From Chara braunii (Eukaryota; Streptophyta; Charophyceae; Charales; Characeae): DNA of 64,000 nucleotides. The position numbers and the translations under genes were made by a program. Position 1 is the stretch's first letter; every line of letters begins with the position of its first letter. Below the pieces are notes generated by a model. The model saw nothing but the letters and a program-made list of their open reading frames with translations. It ran no database searches and was not told where the DNA came from. Shown in pieces: positions 53,439-63,594 of this stretch. The stretch covers positions 1,085,085-1,149,084 of the forward strand of contig BFEA01000313.1 of NCBI GenBank assembly GCA_003427395.1. Reading direction: 5' to 3'.

Positions 53439-54145
53439 TCATCGCAGGACCTGTTCTTCATCAGGGTGGTTGGCGCTGGCCTCAAGGAGGCTGTTCTGAT
53501 GCAGCGCTACTAACTGGGTGAAGGATAGAGAGTGGGGTGTGAGTTCTGAGGGTGGCGAGGTACTGGAACAAACTCTGTTACGATAATTGTGTGAGTAGCA
53601 GCCCTTCTTGTGCTTCAGTTCAAAGTCAAACATGTCTATGAACTGAATGTACCGTGCCAGCTTGTCATTCAACTCTCCCTGGGACTTCATCCACTGCAGG
53701 GTGGAGTGATCTGAAAAGATCTTGAAGTGCCTGCCCAGGAGAAAGTGCTTCCAATGTTTCAGGGCACAGACAAGAGCATACAACTCTTTCTCGTGGGTAG
53801 AGCCCTGCAGCTTTTGAGTCTTGATCTTCTTACTCATGAACTCTACAGACCATTCCCATCATCCTACTGAAGAACTGCCCCAATGCCATACTGACTGGCG
53901 TCAGTGGTCAGGATAAATGGCAGAGTGGGGTCAGGTAACTTCAGTACAGGCGCACGAGTCAAGGCCTTCTTGAGTCGTGTGAAGGCCAGCTGACAGTGGA
54001 GGGACCAAAGAAAGGGAGTGTCCTTCTTTGTTAGGTTAGTCAGGGGGGTGCAGCCACTGCAGAAAAGTTTGTGACAAACTTTCTGTAGTAGGAGGCCAAA
54101 CCCATGAAGGACCGGACATCCCTCACTGTATGAGGTTGAGGCCAC
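53439..54145 (-). pseudogene. pol: RNase H of element F
   Basis: The 54,145-53,864 piece reads KKDTPFLWSLHCQLAFTRLK, VLKLPDPTLPFILTTDASQ and GIGAVLQ, then a stop. The 53,837-53,439 piece reads EKELYALVCALKHWKHFLLG, FKIFSDHSTLQWMKSQ and FDFELKHKKG. After KHKKG the frame turns into unrelated sequence and the ADALSR end of RNase H is missing, marking the truncation. A frame change near 54,050 separates it from RT. Confidence 0.88.
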
Positions 54146-55674
54146 TCCTGAATAGCAGCAGTCTTGGTTGCTTCAGGAGCCAGACCATCTCTAGAGATTA
54201 CATGACCCAGATAGATGACAGAGGGAACTCCGAAGGAGGACTTCTCTCTGTTGATCTTGTACTGGCTGTCACGTAACGACTGAANAACAAGAGCCAAGTG
54301 CTCCGCATGTTCCCTAGCAGTTTTGCTGAATACCACGATATCATCCAGGTAGACAACCATAAACTTGTCCAGGTAAGGTCTGAAGATGTGGTGCATCTCT
54401 GTCTGGAAAGTGCCTAGGGCGTTGCAAAGTCCAAATGGCATGGCCAAGAACTCATAAGTCCCATACCTGGTCTTGAAGGCTGTCTTGTAGACATCCTCCT
54501 CTGCCATCTCAATCTGGTGGTAGCCAGATTTGAGGTCGACTTTGCTGAACACTGTGCAGCCTTGCACCATGTCCAGGAGGTCATCGATCCTAGGAAGTGG
54601 CTCAATACTCTTCCTAGTGATCTTGTTGAGACCCCTGTAGTCAATGCACATTCTGAACTCGCCGTTCCCTTTGGGCACAAGGAGAATAGGTGCACCGAAT
54701 TCAGAAGTGTTGGGTCTGATCCAGCCCTTGCTGGTCAGGGTCTCAACCTGCTTTCTGAGCTCCTCAAGCTCAGCAGGGGACATCCTGTAGTTGCGGCCCC
54801 TGGGAGGGACCGCTCCAGGCAGCAGCTCAATGTGATGCTTGGTTGGCCGGTTGGGTAACCCAAAGGGCTCCTGCATCAGATCAGCATACTGGTCTACCAC
54901 CTGCTGTATCTCAGGAGGACAGGAAACAGGGGGAGCATCTGTTTGCTTGACCAAAGCAATGAACAGACGCTCATGGTGGTATTGGCGAGAGAGAGCATGG
55001 AACTCCCTCGCTCTCAAGCAGTAGCAGGAGGTCTTAGGGTGATGATCAGCAGCAATCATGCATGGCTGATACACACCCTGGCTGTCTGGTAGTTCAACTC
55101 TAGGGATTTGCCAGTCGATCCTAGGGTTGACTGCCCTCAACCACTGCATGGAGAACACCAAATCAAAGGGAAGCTCAGGGAAGATATAAAAATTCAGACT
55201 GTGTCTGACTTTTCCTGCAGCATCGAAGGTCATCGGGATGCCCTTGACCTTCTCCCTGATGCTGAGTACTGTAGAGTCTCCAATTCGCACCAGCAGCGGT
55301 TGCTGCAGCTGCTGAACTTTCATGCCCAGGTGCAGCTTTTTAACTGCACTGGAAGACATGAAGTTCCTGGTGGCCCCGCAGTCCAATAGCCCAGTGATCC
55401 TGGTGCTGTTGATCAGTGGCCGAAGCGTGATGAGATCCGTCTTGCTTTTCTTTTGTTCCTTCAGATGAAGGACGAAGGCAGCAATAGACTGGAGCTCATC
55501 CTGCCCCGGGTCCTGATCCGGGTCAGGATCCTCATAGCAGAAGGATGCTGCCCGCGCAGTCCCCAAACACACATCATCACAACTAGTCTCAACTGAAACA
55601 GCTGCAGATTCACCTACCTGAGTAGATGAAGATGCAGCACTGGGGGGAACTTCAGTCCCCAGGGTCTGTTTCAA
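54040..55674 (-). CDS. pol: Pol of element F: protease and reverse transcriptase
   Basis: A 544-codon open frame in the -1 frame relative to gag. Protease: [13 protein letters not shown] near residues 95-107 (DCG in place of DSG or DTG) and [78 protein letters not shown] with the first Asp, [31 protein letters not shown] with intact YLDD, then [14 protein letters not shown]. One ambiguous base lies at 54,284. There is no ATG at the start; entry by frameshift from gag is likely. It ends by a shift before RNase H. Confidence 0.9.
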   Translation of the reverse strand: MKQTLGTEVPPSAASSSTQVGESAAVSVETSCDDVCLGTARAASFCYEDPDPDQDPGQDELQSIAAFVLHLKEQKKSKTDLITLRPLINSTRITGLLDCGATRNFMSSSAVKKLHLGMKVQQLQQPLLVRIGDSTVLSIREKVKGIPMTFDAAGKVRHSLNFYIFPELPFDLVFSMQWLRAVNPRIDWQIPRVELPDSQGVYQPCMIAADHHPKTSCYCLRAREFHALSRQYHHERLFIALVKQTDAPPVSCPPEIQQVVDQYADLMQEPFGLPNRPTKHHIELLPGAVPPRGRNYRMSPAELEELRKQVETLTSKGWIRPNTSEFGAPILLVPKGNGEFRMCIDYRGLNKITRKSIEPLPRIDDLLDMVQGCTVFSKVDLKSGYHQIEMAEEDVYKTAFKTRYGTYEFLAMPFGLCNALGTFQTEMHHIFRPYLDKFMVVYLDDIVVFSKTAREHAEHLALVXQSLRDSQYKINREKSSFGVPSVIYLGHVISRDGLAPEATKTAAIQEWPQPHTVRDVRSFMGLASYYRKFVTNFSAVAAPP

Positions 55675-55686
55675 TTTTTTGACTGT
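55669..55686 (-). promoter_or_regulatory. Candidate -1 frameshift site at the gag/pol junction of element F
   Basis: Read on the minus strand, gag ends TCA AAA AAT TGA. The heptamer A AAA AAT in the gag frame fits X XXY YYZ and sits directly before the gag stop. Slipping back one base leads into the long pol frame (AAA AAA TTG AAA). The overlap of two long frames at this exact site supports programmed frameshifting. A single-base deletion by decay is the alternative. Confidence 0.45.
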
Positions 55687-56849
55687 CCTGGGCCTGGCAT
55701 GTAAGGGCAGTCCCTTAAAAAGTGCTGGCCCTCACACCTCAGGCAAACCCCTCTCTCCTTTCTTCTTCTCCAGACTCCCTCCTGGATCTTGAGGTCATGC
55801 CAGGGGAGTGTGGAGGGATTGAGAGGTTCAGCTGGCATGTGGACGTCTCTGGGCAGGTTAGGGCGCTGGGAAGAGGAAGGCCGACGTCCCTTTTCCTTCC
55901 CCTTGGCACTGGCTAAGGCTGTGGTGGGGGAGAACGTTTTCTGCAGCTGCAGAGCCCCCAAAACAGCCCGAGTCACGACTGCTGCAACATCTGTCTCAGT
56001 AGCAGCTCCAGTCCCGGCTGAAGGTGTATCAGCCTGGGAATCTGAATCTGATCCTGAGGCAGACCCTGCATGGGTGAAGGCTGCCTTTCCCTTTCTACCA
56101 CCTCGAGGGAAGGCACCTTTCCTCCTCTCAGAGGATGGGGCCTGGACATGGAGCTTGGCCTCCATTTCCAGGGCTGCACGACCAAAGGACCTCCAGTCCT
56201 TGTGCCCAGCGCAGTAAAGAGCAACAACAAACTTCTCAGGTGCTGCCCTGCAGAAGTTGGTCAGCAAATCATCCGGGCTCATGACCAACCCAGGGGTGGA
56301 GGTGAGTTGCTCAAAATCAACAAACAAGGCCTGCAAAGTCCCGCTGTACCGCTGCTGTCCCAGGCGAGCAATCCTGTCAGCGGCCTTGCGGGCCCGCTCC
56401 TTGTCTGCAAATCGGTCCTCCAGGGCCTGCAGAAGCTTGTCTACCCCCAACCCAAAAGCCCAGTCCTCCATGGACTGTTGCAGGCTGCTGGAAGTTGAAG
56501 TGGCCCACTTCAGTGCGGGTCCCTCCAGCAGTCCCAAAACAGTCGCCACCTTGGTCTGTTCTGCACAGACGAAGCCCCTCAAGTAGGCTCGGGTCCCAGC
56601 AGCCCAGTCCCCAACATCAATCTTGGGGTCATCACCCCTAAACTTGTTGGGAGCAGGGATCTTGGGACCTCTCTGGTCTCCTGCAGTAACAGCAACATAG
56701 GTGGCCTTTGCTGAGGCCTTTTGGGAAGGGGTAGATGACCGGGAAGAATGTACCGAACCAGCATGGGATGCAGGACATTGCAGGTGGTGAGGGAGGGGAT
56801 GAAGGAGGAGGAGAAGATTTGGGTTTCGGCAGAGGGAGCTGAGGGGCAA
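55671..56849 (-). CDS. gag: Gag of element F: capsid and nucleocapsid
   Basis: A 392-codon open frame. After an out-of-frame start it reads [55 protein letters not shown] and [17 protein letters not shown], the helical capsid region. A Ser/Asp-rich linker follows, then [13 protein letters not shown], a knuckle with CX2CX3HX4C spacing, one residue shorter than usual. The N-terminal part of gag lies in another frame (57,273-56,770), so a shift separates them at about 56,770-56,800. Confidence 0.85.
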   Translation of the reverse strand: MPLSSLCRNPNLLLLLHPLPHHLQCPASHAGSVHSSRSSTPSQKASAKATYVAVTAGDQRGPKIPAPNKFRGDDPKIDVGDWAAGTRAYLRGFVCAEQTKVATVLGLLEGPALKWATSTSSSLQQSMEDWAFGLGVDKLLQALEDRFADKERARKAADRIARLGQQRYSGTLQALFVDFEQLTSTPGLVMSPDDLLTNFCRAAPEKFVVALYCAGHKDWRSFGRAALEMEAKLHVQAPSSERRKGAFPRGGRKGKAAFTHAGSASGSDSDSQADTPSAGTGAATETDVAAVVTRAVLGALQLQKTFSPTTALASAKGKEKGRRPSSSQRPNLPRDVHMPAEPLNPSTLPWHDLKIQEGVWRRRKERGVCLRCEGQHFLRDCPYMPGPGQSKN

Positions 56850-57273
56850 TCAGCTTGGCGTCTGCCAACTGAGCAGTCAAGGTCTGGATAGAATCCAAGA
56901 TCTTAGACTGCTGAGATGACAGAGCGTCAACCCGACGCTCCAGTTGCACAAAGCGATCGTCCCAGTTGGTGAACTGGGCGCTGGTGATCTTGTGCTCTAG
57001 CAAGATCATTTCCGTTGTGTGCTTCGTGATCTGAGCACAACGGTCATCTGTCAGCGACTTCTCTAGCTGCTGCAACAGATATTCTCTTCTGGAATGATCT
57101 GTTGCAGCCTCTAGCTCAGCTGCCTCCTGCTGTTCCACTTCTGCAAGTCTGGCCTGTTGCTGCCGCAGCTGTTCTTCCAGCTCCTTCTTCAACCGCTGAG
57201 TAGCAGTCAGAGGTGGAGGAGGAGGAATGGAGGTTGAAGGTTGTTCGCCTTCTACCTTCATCACCACCCCCAC
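56770..57273 (-). pseudogene. gag: Gag N-terminal coiled coil of element F
   Basis: The first ATG after the GTG at 57,273 starts MKVEGEQPS. The reading continues through ATQRLKKELEEQLRQQQARL (coiled coil), DDRFVQLERRVDALSSQQSK and a Ser/Pro linker, then goes out of frame into a short false tail. The coiled coil probably serves Gag multimerisation. Confidence 0.75.
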
Positions 57274-58530
57274 CTGTGGCTGCTGCTTTGTCCCCTGCTC
57301 AAAAATTTTCCCAGTTCAAAACAAAAACCAAAAATAAAATAAACAGCCACCTGAGCTGCAGCGATAAACAGATTCCTGCAGACACACTGGAATCGCTGCA
57401 ACACTCAGACACTGGAGTAGGTGGGTGAATAGGCAATCAGCGGGTTGGGTTAGAAGGGTGTCTCTGGGGTCAGGTGTCAGACAGACTGTAAGTCCAGCAA
57501 AATCAATCACACGATTTCCTTTTACTGACCCTGGACCACACTGGAGTTAGTGATGTCACTCCACTACTTTTCCAGAGACCCACTAGAATTTTCAGTGCCC
57601 ACTAGAAAGGAAGTGTCATCAGTGAGAATGATGGAATATGGTTAGTACAGACAGGAGAGATCAATCACCACAAGCGATGCAGACAGTTACCCTGTATCCT
57701 GACTCAGACTCAATTTTAGACCCTGATGACTCTGACGGCCATACCCTAGGGTATGGCGAATTACAGTTTTCACTGTATCCAGTGAAATACTGCAAATCCA
57801 ACTCTGCAATTCTACAGTATAGTCTATTTTTGGATTGCGATTCACTGGGGGCTGACAGAATTGAATTCTAACGGACAGAATTGAATTGAAGTTATGACTG
57901 ACCCTAGGTAGCACAGGCTAAAAATAGACTCAGCGCAAACAACAATCCACAGTACCACTACCTTTCCAGTACAAATTCATTGTTTGAGCATCCCAGATCA
58001 CTCGCAATGCAGTATAGCAGTCACAAAACCAATTTGGATCAGAGAGAGTCAACAGAGGATGAGATATGAGCAGAGAGAGGTAGGGGAGAGATGGCTATGG
58101 CCGTCATGCAGTCTGCGATTTTCATATCCAGTCACTGGCAGACAGATAGACCATTACCTTTCACTAAACTACTACAGGTAGGTGCATGGAACGGACTCAC
58201 TTTCGAAGAATCTTGCAGGTGATGATGAAGATCTGGCTATGGCTGATGATACCCTGATCTCGCCAATTTCCTCCAGATATTCCTCCTGACAATCCCACGC
58301 ACAGAACCTCCTCAAATTCGTTGATCCTCCTCAGGATCCTGTAGCGCTGCACTCCCTCAACCCAGATACACTGTATCTGTTCCTGTGGCCCCCAGTATGC
58401 CAACTTCAAAATATCTTGCCACAGTACCTGGTAGCTGCTGATGCTAAAAATAGCCCCAGATGGGGTTATTTCTTCTGGAGATTGATACAGTGTGTCAATC
58501 TCCTTCAGCGCAACTCAGGGATGATGCCGC
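57274..58530. other. Spacer between elements F and G; possible F leader or LTR
   Basis: No protein. Contains the 18-bp palindrome CCATACCCTAGGGTATGG (57,739-57,756). The 5' LTR of F should lie here, but neither a PBS nor TG/CA ends could be fixed. Confidence 0.35.
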
Positions 58531-59781
58531 TCAGGGTTCCCTGATGTCCTCAGGGGTAATTCGCCACTCTGGGGTAATTCGCAATATCACCCTCAGGGCG
58601 ACCGGGTGCCAACCATCCGTGTGGCATTGTTCCAATACCGCACCAATACCGTACACGGAAGCGTCCGTAGTCGCTTGGGTGGGTAGGGTGGGATCATAGA
58701 TACGGAGGGCCGGTGCGTCTTGCATCGCTGCCTTCAACGTATTCAACGCGCCACGAGCTGCGTCGTTGAACTCGAATGGTACCTTCAGGGACTGAAGTCT
58801 CGACAAAGGAGCTGCCACTTTGGAGTAAGACTCGACGAAGCGCTGATAATATCCAGCCAAACCCATGAAAGAGCGTACGTCCGTCGTGCAACGGGGTTTC
58901 GGCCAATCCACGATGGCTTGGATCTTGTCCGCTAAGGGACGAATGCCTTTCGGCGTCACATAATGGCCCAAGTACTCAAGCTCTTGCTTGGCGAATTCGC
59001 ACTTGTCGCGGTTTGCTTTGTACTTGGTTGCTCGCAAACGTTCCAACACCACATGGAGGTGTACGAGGTGCTCGTCGAACGTCCTACTATAGACCAAGAT
59101 ATCATCGAGGTAGATGAGGACAGAACGATCGAGCAAGTCTCGGAACTCCGTTGTCATGGCTGCTTGGAAAGTTGTCGGGGCATTGGTGAGTCCAAATGGC
59201 ATGACGACCCACTCAAAATGCCCATACCGCGTTTTGAAGTCGGTCTTGTACCGATCTTGAGGCTGGATTTCAATCTGGTGGTAAAAAACTTCGAGAAGTA
59301 CGTCACGCCGCCACCGCTCAAGGAGATCATCAATCCGAGGGAGAGGGCCGACGTTCTTAACGGTTTGTGCGTTAAGTTTTCGATAGTCTATGCACAGCCG
59401 TAGGTCCTTGTTCTGCTTCCGGACGAAGAGAACGGGCGCACCGTATGGCGAACAACTAGGGCGAATCCAACCCTTGTCGAGAAGGTCATCGAGTTGTGCG
59501 CGAAGCACCTCGAGTTCCTCTTCGCTCATGCGGTAAATGCATCCACGCGAAGGGACGACACCAGCCTCGAGAGTGATCCCGTGACGTATGGGCTGATCCG
59601 GAACCGTTCCGGTGGGAGCCTCAAAGACGTCTCCATATCCGTCTAAGAGGTGGGTAATACGTGGGTCCGGGGGTGACGCGGCTGGTCCGTCCGGCGAGGG
59701 GAGGGCATGTAAGAAAACAAGGCCCATCTCCTCGACGTCATTCCGAGCTATGGCGTCGCGAATCCTCGCAACAGAAACCAC
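58531..59781 (-). pseudogene. pol: Reverse transcriptase of element G (motif A deleted)
   Basis: A 416-codon open frame: [70 protein letters not shown], then a garbled WRRDVLLEVF where the FSKxDLRSGY motif with the first catalytic Asp should be, [40 protein letters not shown] (intact YLDD), FMGLAGYYQRFVESY and TTDASVYGIGAVLEQ. After HPVAL the reading becomes unrelated sequence, so most of RNase H and everything after it is missing. The deletion and compensating shifts around 59,285-59,310 remove a catalytic residue. Confidence 0.88.
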
Positions 59782-60606
59782 GTGACAAGCAATGAGGGGT
59801 CGTGACCGTACATGGGACTAACACTCCGTTCCGATCACGGATGTGAACGGTTCGGTCATGAAAGTTCACCGGATGATCGGCGCTACGCAACCAAGACATG
59901 CCTAGAATCATGTCAAACTTGGTGTCGAGGATGTCAAAAGACACCGGCTCGCACGCAAGGGGTGCAAAGTATACCGGGACGCCGTCAATGCATCGGTCAA
60001 TTGACTTTTGCGTGCGGTCGTCCACGAGTGTAACTTGCATAGGTTGCGTCTTCCTTCGAACGCGCGGGCCATAAAGGCTTGTCTCATGAAGTTGCGAGAT
60101 GCTCCGCAATCAATAAAGGCACTGCAAGTTGCCTTTCCGATTTGAATGCGGATATAGAGCAAAGGCGCGTCGGTCTCGGCGTACCTTTGAGTGGCATACT
60201 CGCGGTCAATCTTCGCAAGATAGGAGCGGAGATCGACAACCGCTACTCCGTCGTCCGTCAACGGAGCTGGTATTGCAACATGCAAATAGGAGCGTAGATT
60301 TGCCATCAAGGCGTTACAATGCGGCCTTTGCAAGGTTCCGGTTGAGGGTAGAGGCATCCAAGCGAAATCCTCTCTCGTGAGCGGGTCAAGCTCCTCAAGT
60401 CTTGACCACGTCGTCGAGTCCTCGGAATTCAGTGGTGAGCTGACTGGTTCACTCGCCGACGGTGTACAGGCTGCGCATACGCTATCTAAGTGCACGTGGC
60501 TAGGCTGGTCTAATGGTGGTACCAGCTGGGCGGCATAATCCTCGTACGTAGCATGAGAATCAGCGACGAACGCATGCTCCCCAGTAGTGATATCGGTTGC
60601 TAGCAA
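59738..60606 (-). pseudogene. pol: Protease region of element G
   Basis: The 60,606-59,908 piece includes LLYIRIQIGKATCSAFIDCG and ASRNFM (catalytic DCG, as in element F). After a frame change, 60,109-59,738 reads QVTLVDDRTQKSIDRC and KFDMILGMSWLRSADHPVNF, the second protease block. One shift between the two blocks disables it. Confidence 0.8.
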
Positions 60607-60659
60607 GGCAACCGGGTCCGGCGGAGTGAGGAGAGGCGTCGCCCCTCTCCTTGCGTAAC

Positions 60660-62460
60660 TCAGTTTCTTGAGTTAGCTGGATGGGGTACGCGTGCCTTGC
60701 CCTTGTCCGAGCATTGGGCGGTAGTGTGGGTAACACTATTGCACCATAGGCAATATCCGTACCGTTGACGCAGGTCAAATACTTCCTTGGTTATGTTGTA
60801 GGCCGTCCATGGTTGCTGCCCAGTTCCCGTCAATGTCGTCACTTGTGTCGCCTTGTTCTTCTGAACTCTCTTGGGACGCTTCGGTGGGAGTGCTGCGACA
60901 ACTCCTCCATCACTCGAGGATGCTGCTGCAGCGTGGAAATCAACTGATTCGTCAGAAATCACGGCATTGTTATGTGTCGGTCGTTGGTAGCCCTGCTTAG
61001 CCACATAGTGCGGCTGGGACTGCCGTTCGTTAGCGGCCTTGTCATCCGTTTGGATGACCAGGTTCGCACGATCCAGAATAGCCTGGAATGAGGCATAGTC
61101 GTACTCGTTGCCGAGTGCCGACCGCAGTCCTGCGCACGATCGCAAAAAGAATTCGGATTGTTGATTTGGAAAACTCAAGTCGAAGCCTGGAGTGGTTACT
61201 ATCTTCTGCCACTGGATCGTCCAGTCTCGAGTTGGCATGTTTCCTTGTGAGCTGGTGTAGACCTCGTTCATGGCCCGCCTTTACAACGTTGCGGACCATG
61301 AATCGAGTGAACCACAGTTGCTCGAACTCCTTCCACGAAATGTGCGTGTGGAGTTCGGCGATGGTGCATTTCTGATTGGCCGCGAGATGGTTCATCCATG
61401 CCTGTGCTCCTCCAATAAGTTGGAGGTAGAGCGCTTTCATCATGTCTTCGGTCGGTATAGTGCGGCAGGATGCTTCGGTGAGGAAGCTTTGCCACCATGT
61501 CAAGGCGTCCGTCTTGTTGTAGTCGTCAAACTTGCTGATGTTGAAGTGCGGCATCTTGTATGTCCTTGGAGTGGCGTCCGGTCTCGTCTGCAGTTTGGTG
61601 ATGTCCGTCTTGACGGCGGCCGCCGTGCTGCTGATCGTGGCCGGACTAGCGAAATCACCTAGTTCGCCAATAATAGTGATGACATGGTCGATGCGCTCCC
61701 CGAGCTGCTTCGCCGTGTCTGTCGTGCAGCCTGGCGCTGCTGAGGCCTTAGCCTCAATGTTGTTGATGCGTGCGAGAGTGGAGTTCAACAGCTGATGCTG
61801 TTGCTGCTGCTGTGTTGCTGCGGCGCGGACGGCAGCTGTTAAAGCGGCAGTGTCTTGCTGCTGCTTCTGTCTGTGCTGTTGTTCCGTGAGCAGGTGTGCC
61901 TGCAGCAGTGTGTTATTCCACATCACTCCCCTCATCATGTGCAACATCAAGTTAGCCAGGTTACTCCTCTCTGCCTCCGCCGGTGTCGGATCCGCCTGCG
62001 CGTCCGTAGGCACAAAGATCATGCCTTGGAGTAGCATTGTCCACTGATTCTCATTTTGAATCAGGGACTCTGTGCTGGCGGCATTCCGTTTGTCCCGAGC
62101 CGCTGCGTCAGCCTCAGCAGTGCGCTGAGTTTGGGCTGCCGCCTCATTGGCCAGCCGCTGACGTTCTGCCTTCTGCTGCCTCCTGCTGTGCCTTAGCGGT
62201 AGCTACGGCATCCGTAAATGCCTGTAGCCGCTGAAGGTAATCAGCCAACGGTTCAAGGGCCCCTTGGACCGGACATGCGGGAAGAGCCCCGGTGGTAACT
62301 GGTACTGCAGTTGCTGTACTCGATGCCGCTGGAGTCGTCCGCCTGCTGAGTCGCTGTTGCCGATACTTAGTTCGTGGAGGTACCACAGAGTGGCTACGAA
62401 CTGCAACCTTGGCACTGCGTCGTGGCAGTGCCCCGGTGTCCTGTTCCGTCGACATCAGCA
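60660..62460 (-). pseudogene. gag: Gag of element G
   Basis: Likely ATG at about 62,455 (MSTEQDTGALPRRSAK). A shift near 62,150 leads through an Ala-rich helix into the 62,037-61,042 frame: Gln-rich stretch (QQQQQHQLLNSTLARINNIE), MPHFNISKFDDYNKTDALTW (start of capsid), KALYLQLIGGAQAWMNHLAA and WFTRFMVRNVVK. After a shift near 61,270 comes 61,271-60,660: PTRDWTIQWQKIVTTPGFDL, FFLRSCAGLRSALG and zinc knuckle CLWCNSVTHTTAQC (CX2CX4HX4C). Two frame breaks in total. Confidence 0.85.
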
Positions 62461-63120
62461 CAAGCTGATGTGGTACTTGAGAAGTCCTGGTGGTCACAGA
62501 TTTCGGGGAGGGTAGGGAGTGTGGGAACAGGGGTAGAACAGATCAAGCAACTCGCATACAGTCCCTGTCCCAATTATGGACTAGACACCTAATCAAAAAG
62601 AAAAAGATAAACTTTCCCCAAAACAACTTAAAAATTCGTAATAAGAAATAATAACGAATTAATAATCAATAAGATTTAATTAATGATTAATGACGAATTA
62701 ATAATCTCTTAATAATAATCAATAAAACAATAATTGCAATAATGATAATTAAAGAATTTTAAATTGTGAAAAGATTAGGTATCCGTTGAGATCACCTATG
62801 GTCCGGGAGTTCACCGTTTATTAGTGAACTACCCGGAAGTTGAAGTTTTGAGGGAACGATTCCAAACAGTTTGCCAAAATCTTTTTTCGGATAGTCAGGA
62901 AGGAAATCCCTCGAATCTTCGAAAAACGTAAAATTTCGGGAATTTCAACCTAGAAAAGTCCGATTTTCAAAAGGCCTGAGTCCGTATTCGGAATTTCTCA
63001 AATTAGGGAAAGGAAAAAAAAATTTGCAAAATTTTCGGATGCCAACCCTAATTTTCCGCGGTTCCGCGAAATTTCTGGTTTTACAGTTCCAAAACATTCG
63101 AATTTCCCAATTTGAACGAA
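62461..63120. other. AT-rich leader of element G
   Basis: TAATAATTAATGA-type sequence without genes. With the minisatellite at 63,120-63,465 it forms the region between the splice-donor-like site and gag. Confidence 0.5.
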
Positions 63121-63465
63121 AAACCGAAATTTATCGTAACCATAATTCCAATACCGAAATAAAACAGAATACCAATTTAAAAACCGAAATACCGGATTAA
63201 AAACAGAATGCCGAATTAAAACGGAATACCGAATTGAAATCAGAATGCCGAATTAAAACAGAATATTGATTTAAACAGAATAACGAATTAGAATCAGAAG
63301 ACCGAATTAAAACAGAATATCGGATTAAACAGAATACCAATTAAACAGAATACCAATTAAACGGAATACTGAATTAAACAGAATACTGGATTAAAACAGA
63401 ATCCCGAATTGAAAGTCAGAATACCGAATTGAAACGGAATGCCGAATTAAAACAGAATACCGAAA
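63120..63465. repeat. Minisatellite of AAAACAGAATACCGAATT-like units
   Basis: About 17-20 bp units (ACCGAATTAAAACAGAAT core) recur around 17 times with substitutions (GCCG, ACGG, ATTG variants). Confidence 0.9.
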
Positions 63466-63545
63466 AAAAAAATTGCAACTTTGAATCTCGATAGTGATGC
63501 AGAACTGATTTGGAAGATCGAATAAGCAATCTATTCCGTAATCAG

Positions 63546-63554
63546 ACTTACCTT
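63546..63554 (-). promoter_or_regulatory. Consensus 5' splice site in the leader of element G
   Basis: The minus strand reads AAGGTAAGT, a consensus spliceosomal donor, 22 bp after the PBS and preceded by ATGGATCTGCTCAC. A pyrimidine-rich CCACCAG near 62,487 could act as acceptor, which would make most of the AT-rich leader an intron. Unproven. Confidence 0.4.
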
Positions 63555-63576
63555 GTGAGCAGATCCATTATTTGGT

Positions 63577-63590
63577 CTGCTCCGATACCA
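63577..63590 (-). promoter_or_regulatory. Primer-binding site of element G
   Basis: Minus strand TGGTATCGGAGCAG begins 4 bp after the LTR end. Its first 11 bases equal the PBS of element E. Confidence 0.8.
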
Positions 63591-63594
63591 AAAC

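Larger units (their letters stand above)
53439..57273 (-). mobile_element. Element F: truncated Ty3/gypsy retrotransposon
   Basis: Minus-strand gag, protease, RT and RNase H in the normal order, with long open frames (392 and 544 codons), then an abrupt loss of similarity after RNase H at about 53,560. No integrase and no LTR pair were found. Compared with D and E it has fewer stops in gag and pol, so it may be younger. Confidence 0.9.

Noticed and set aside
54517-56586. Plus-strand open frames opposite element F gag and pol
   Set aside because: Antisense shadows; the minus-strand frames have clear gag and RT motifs.
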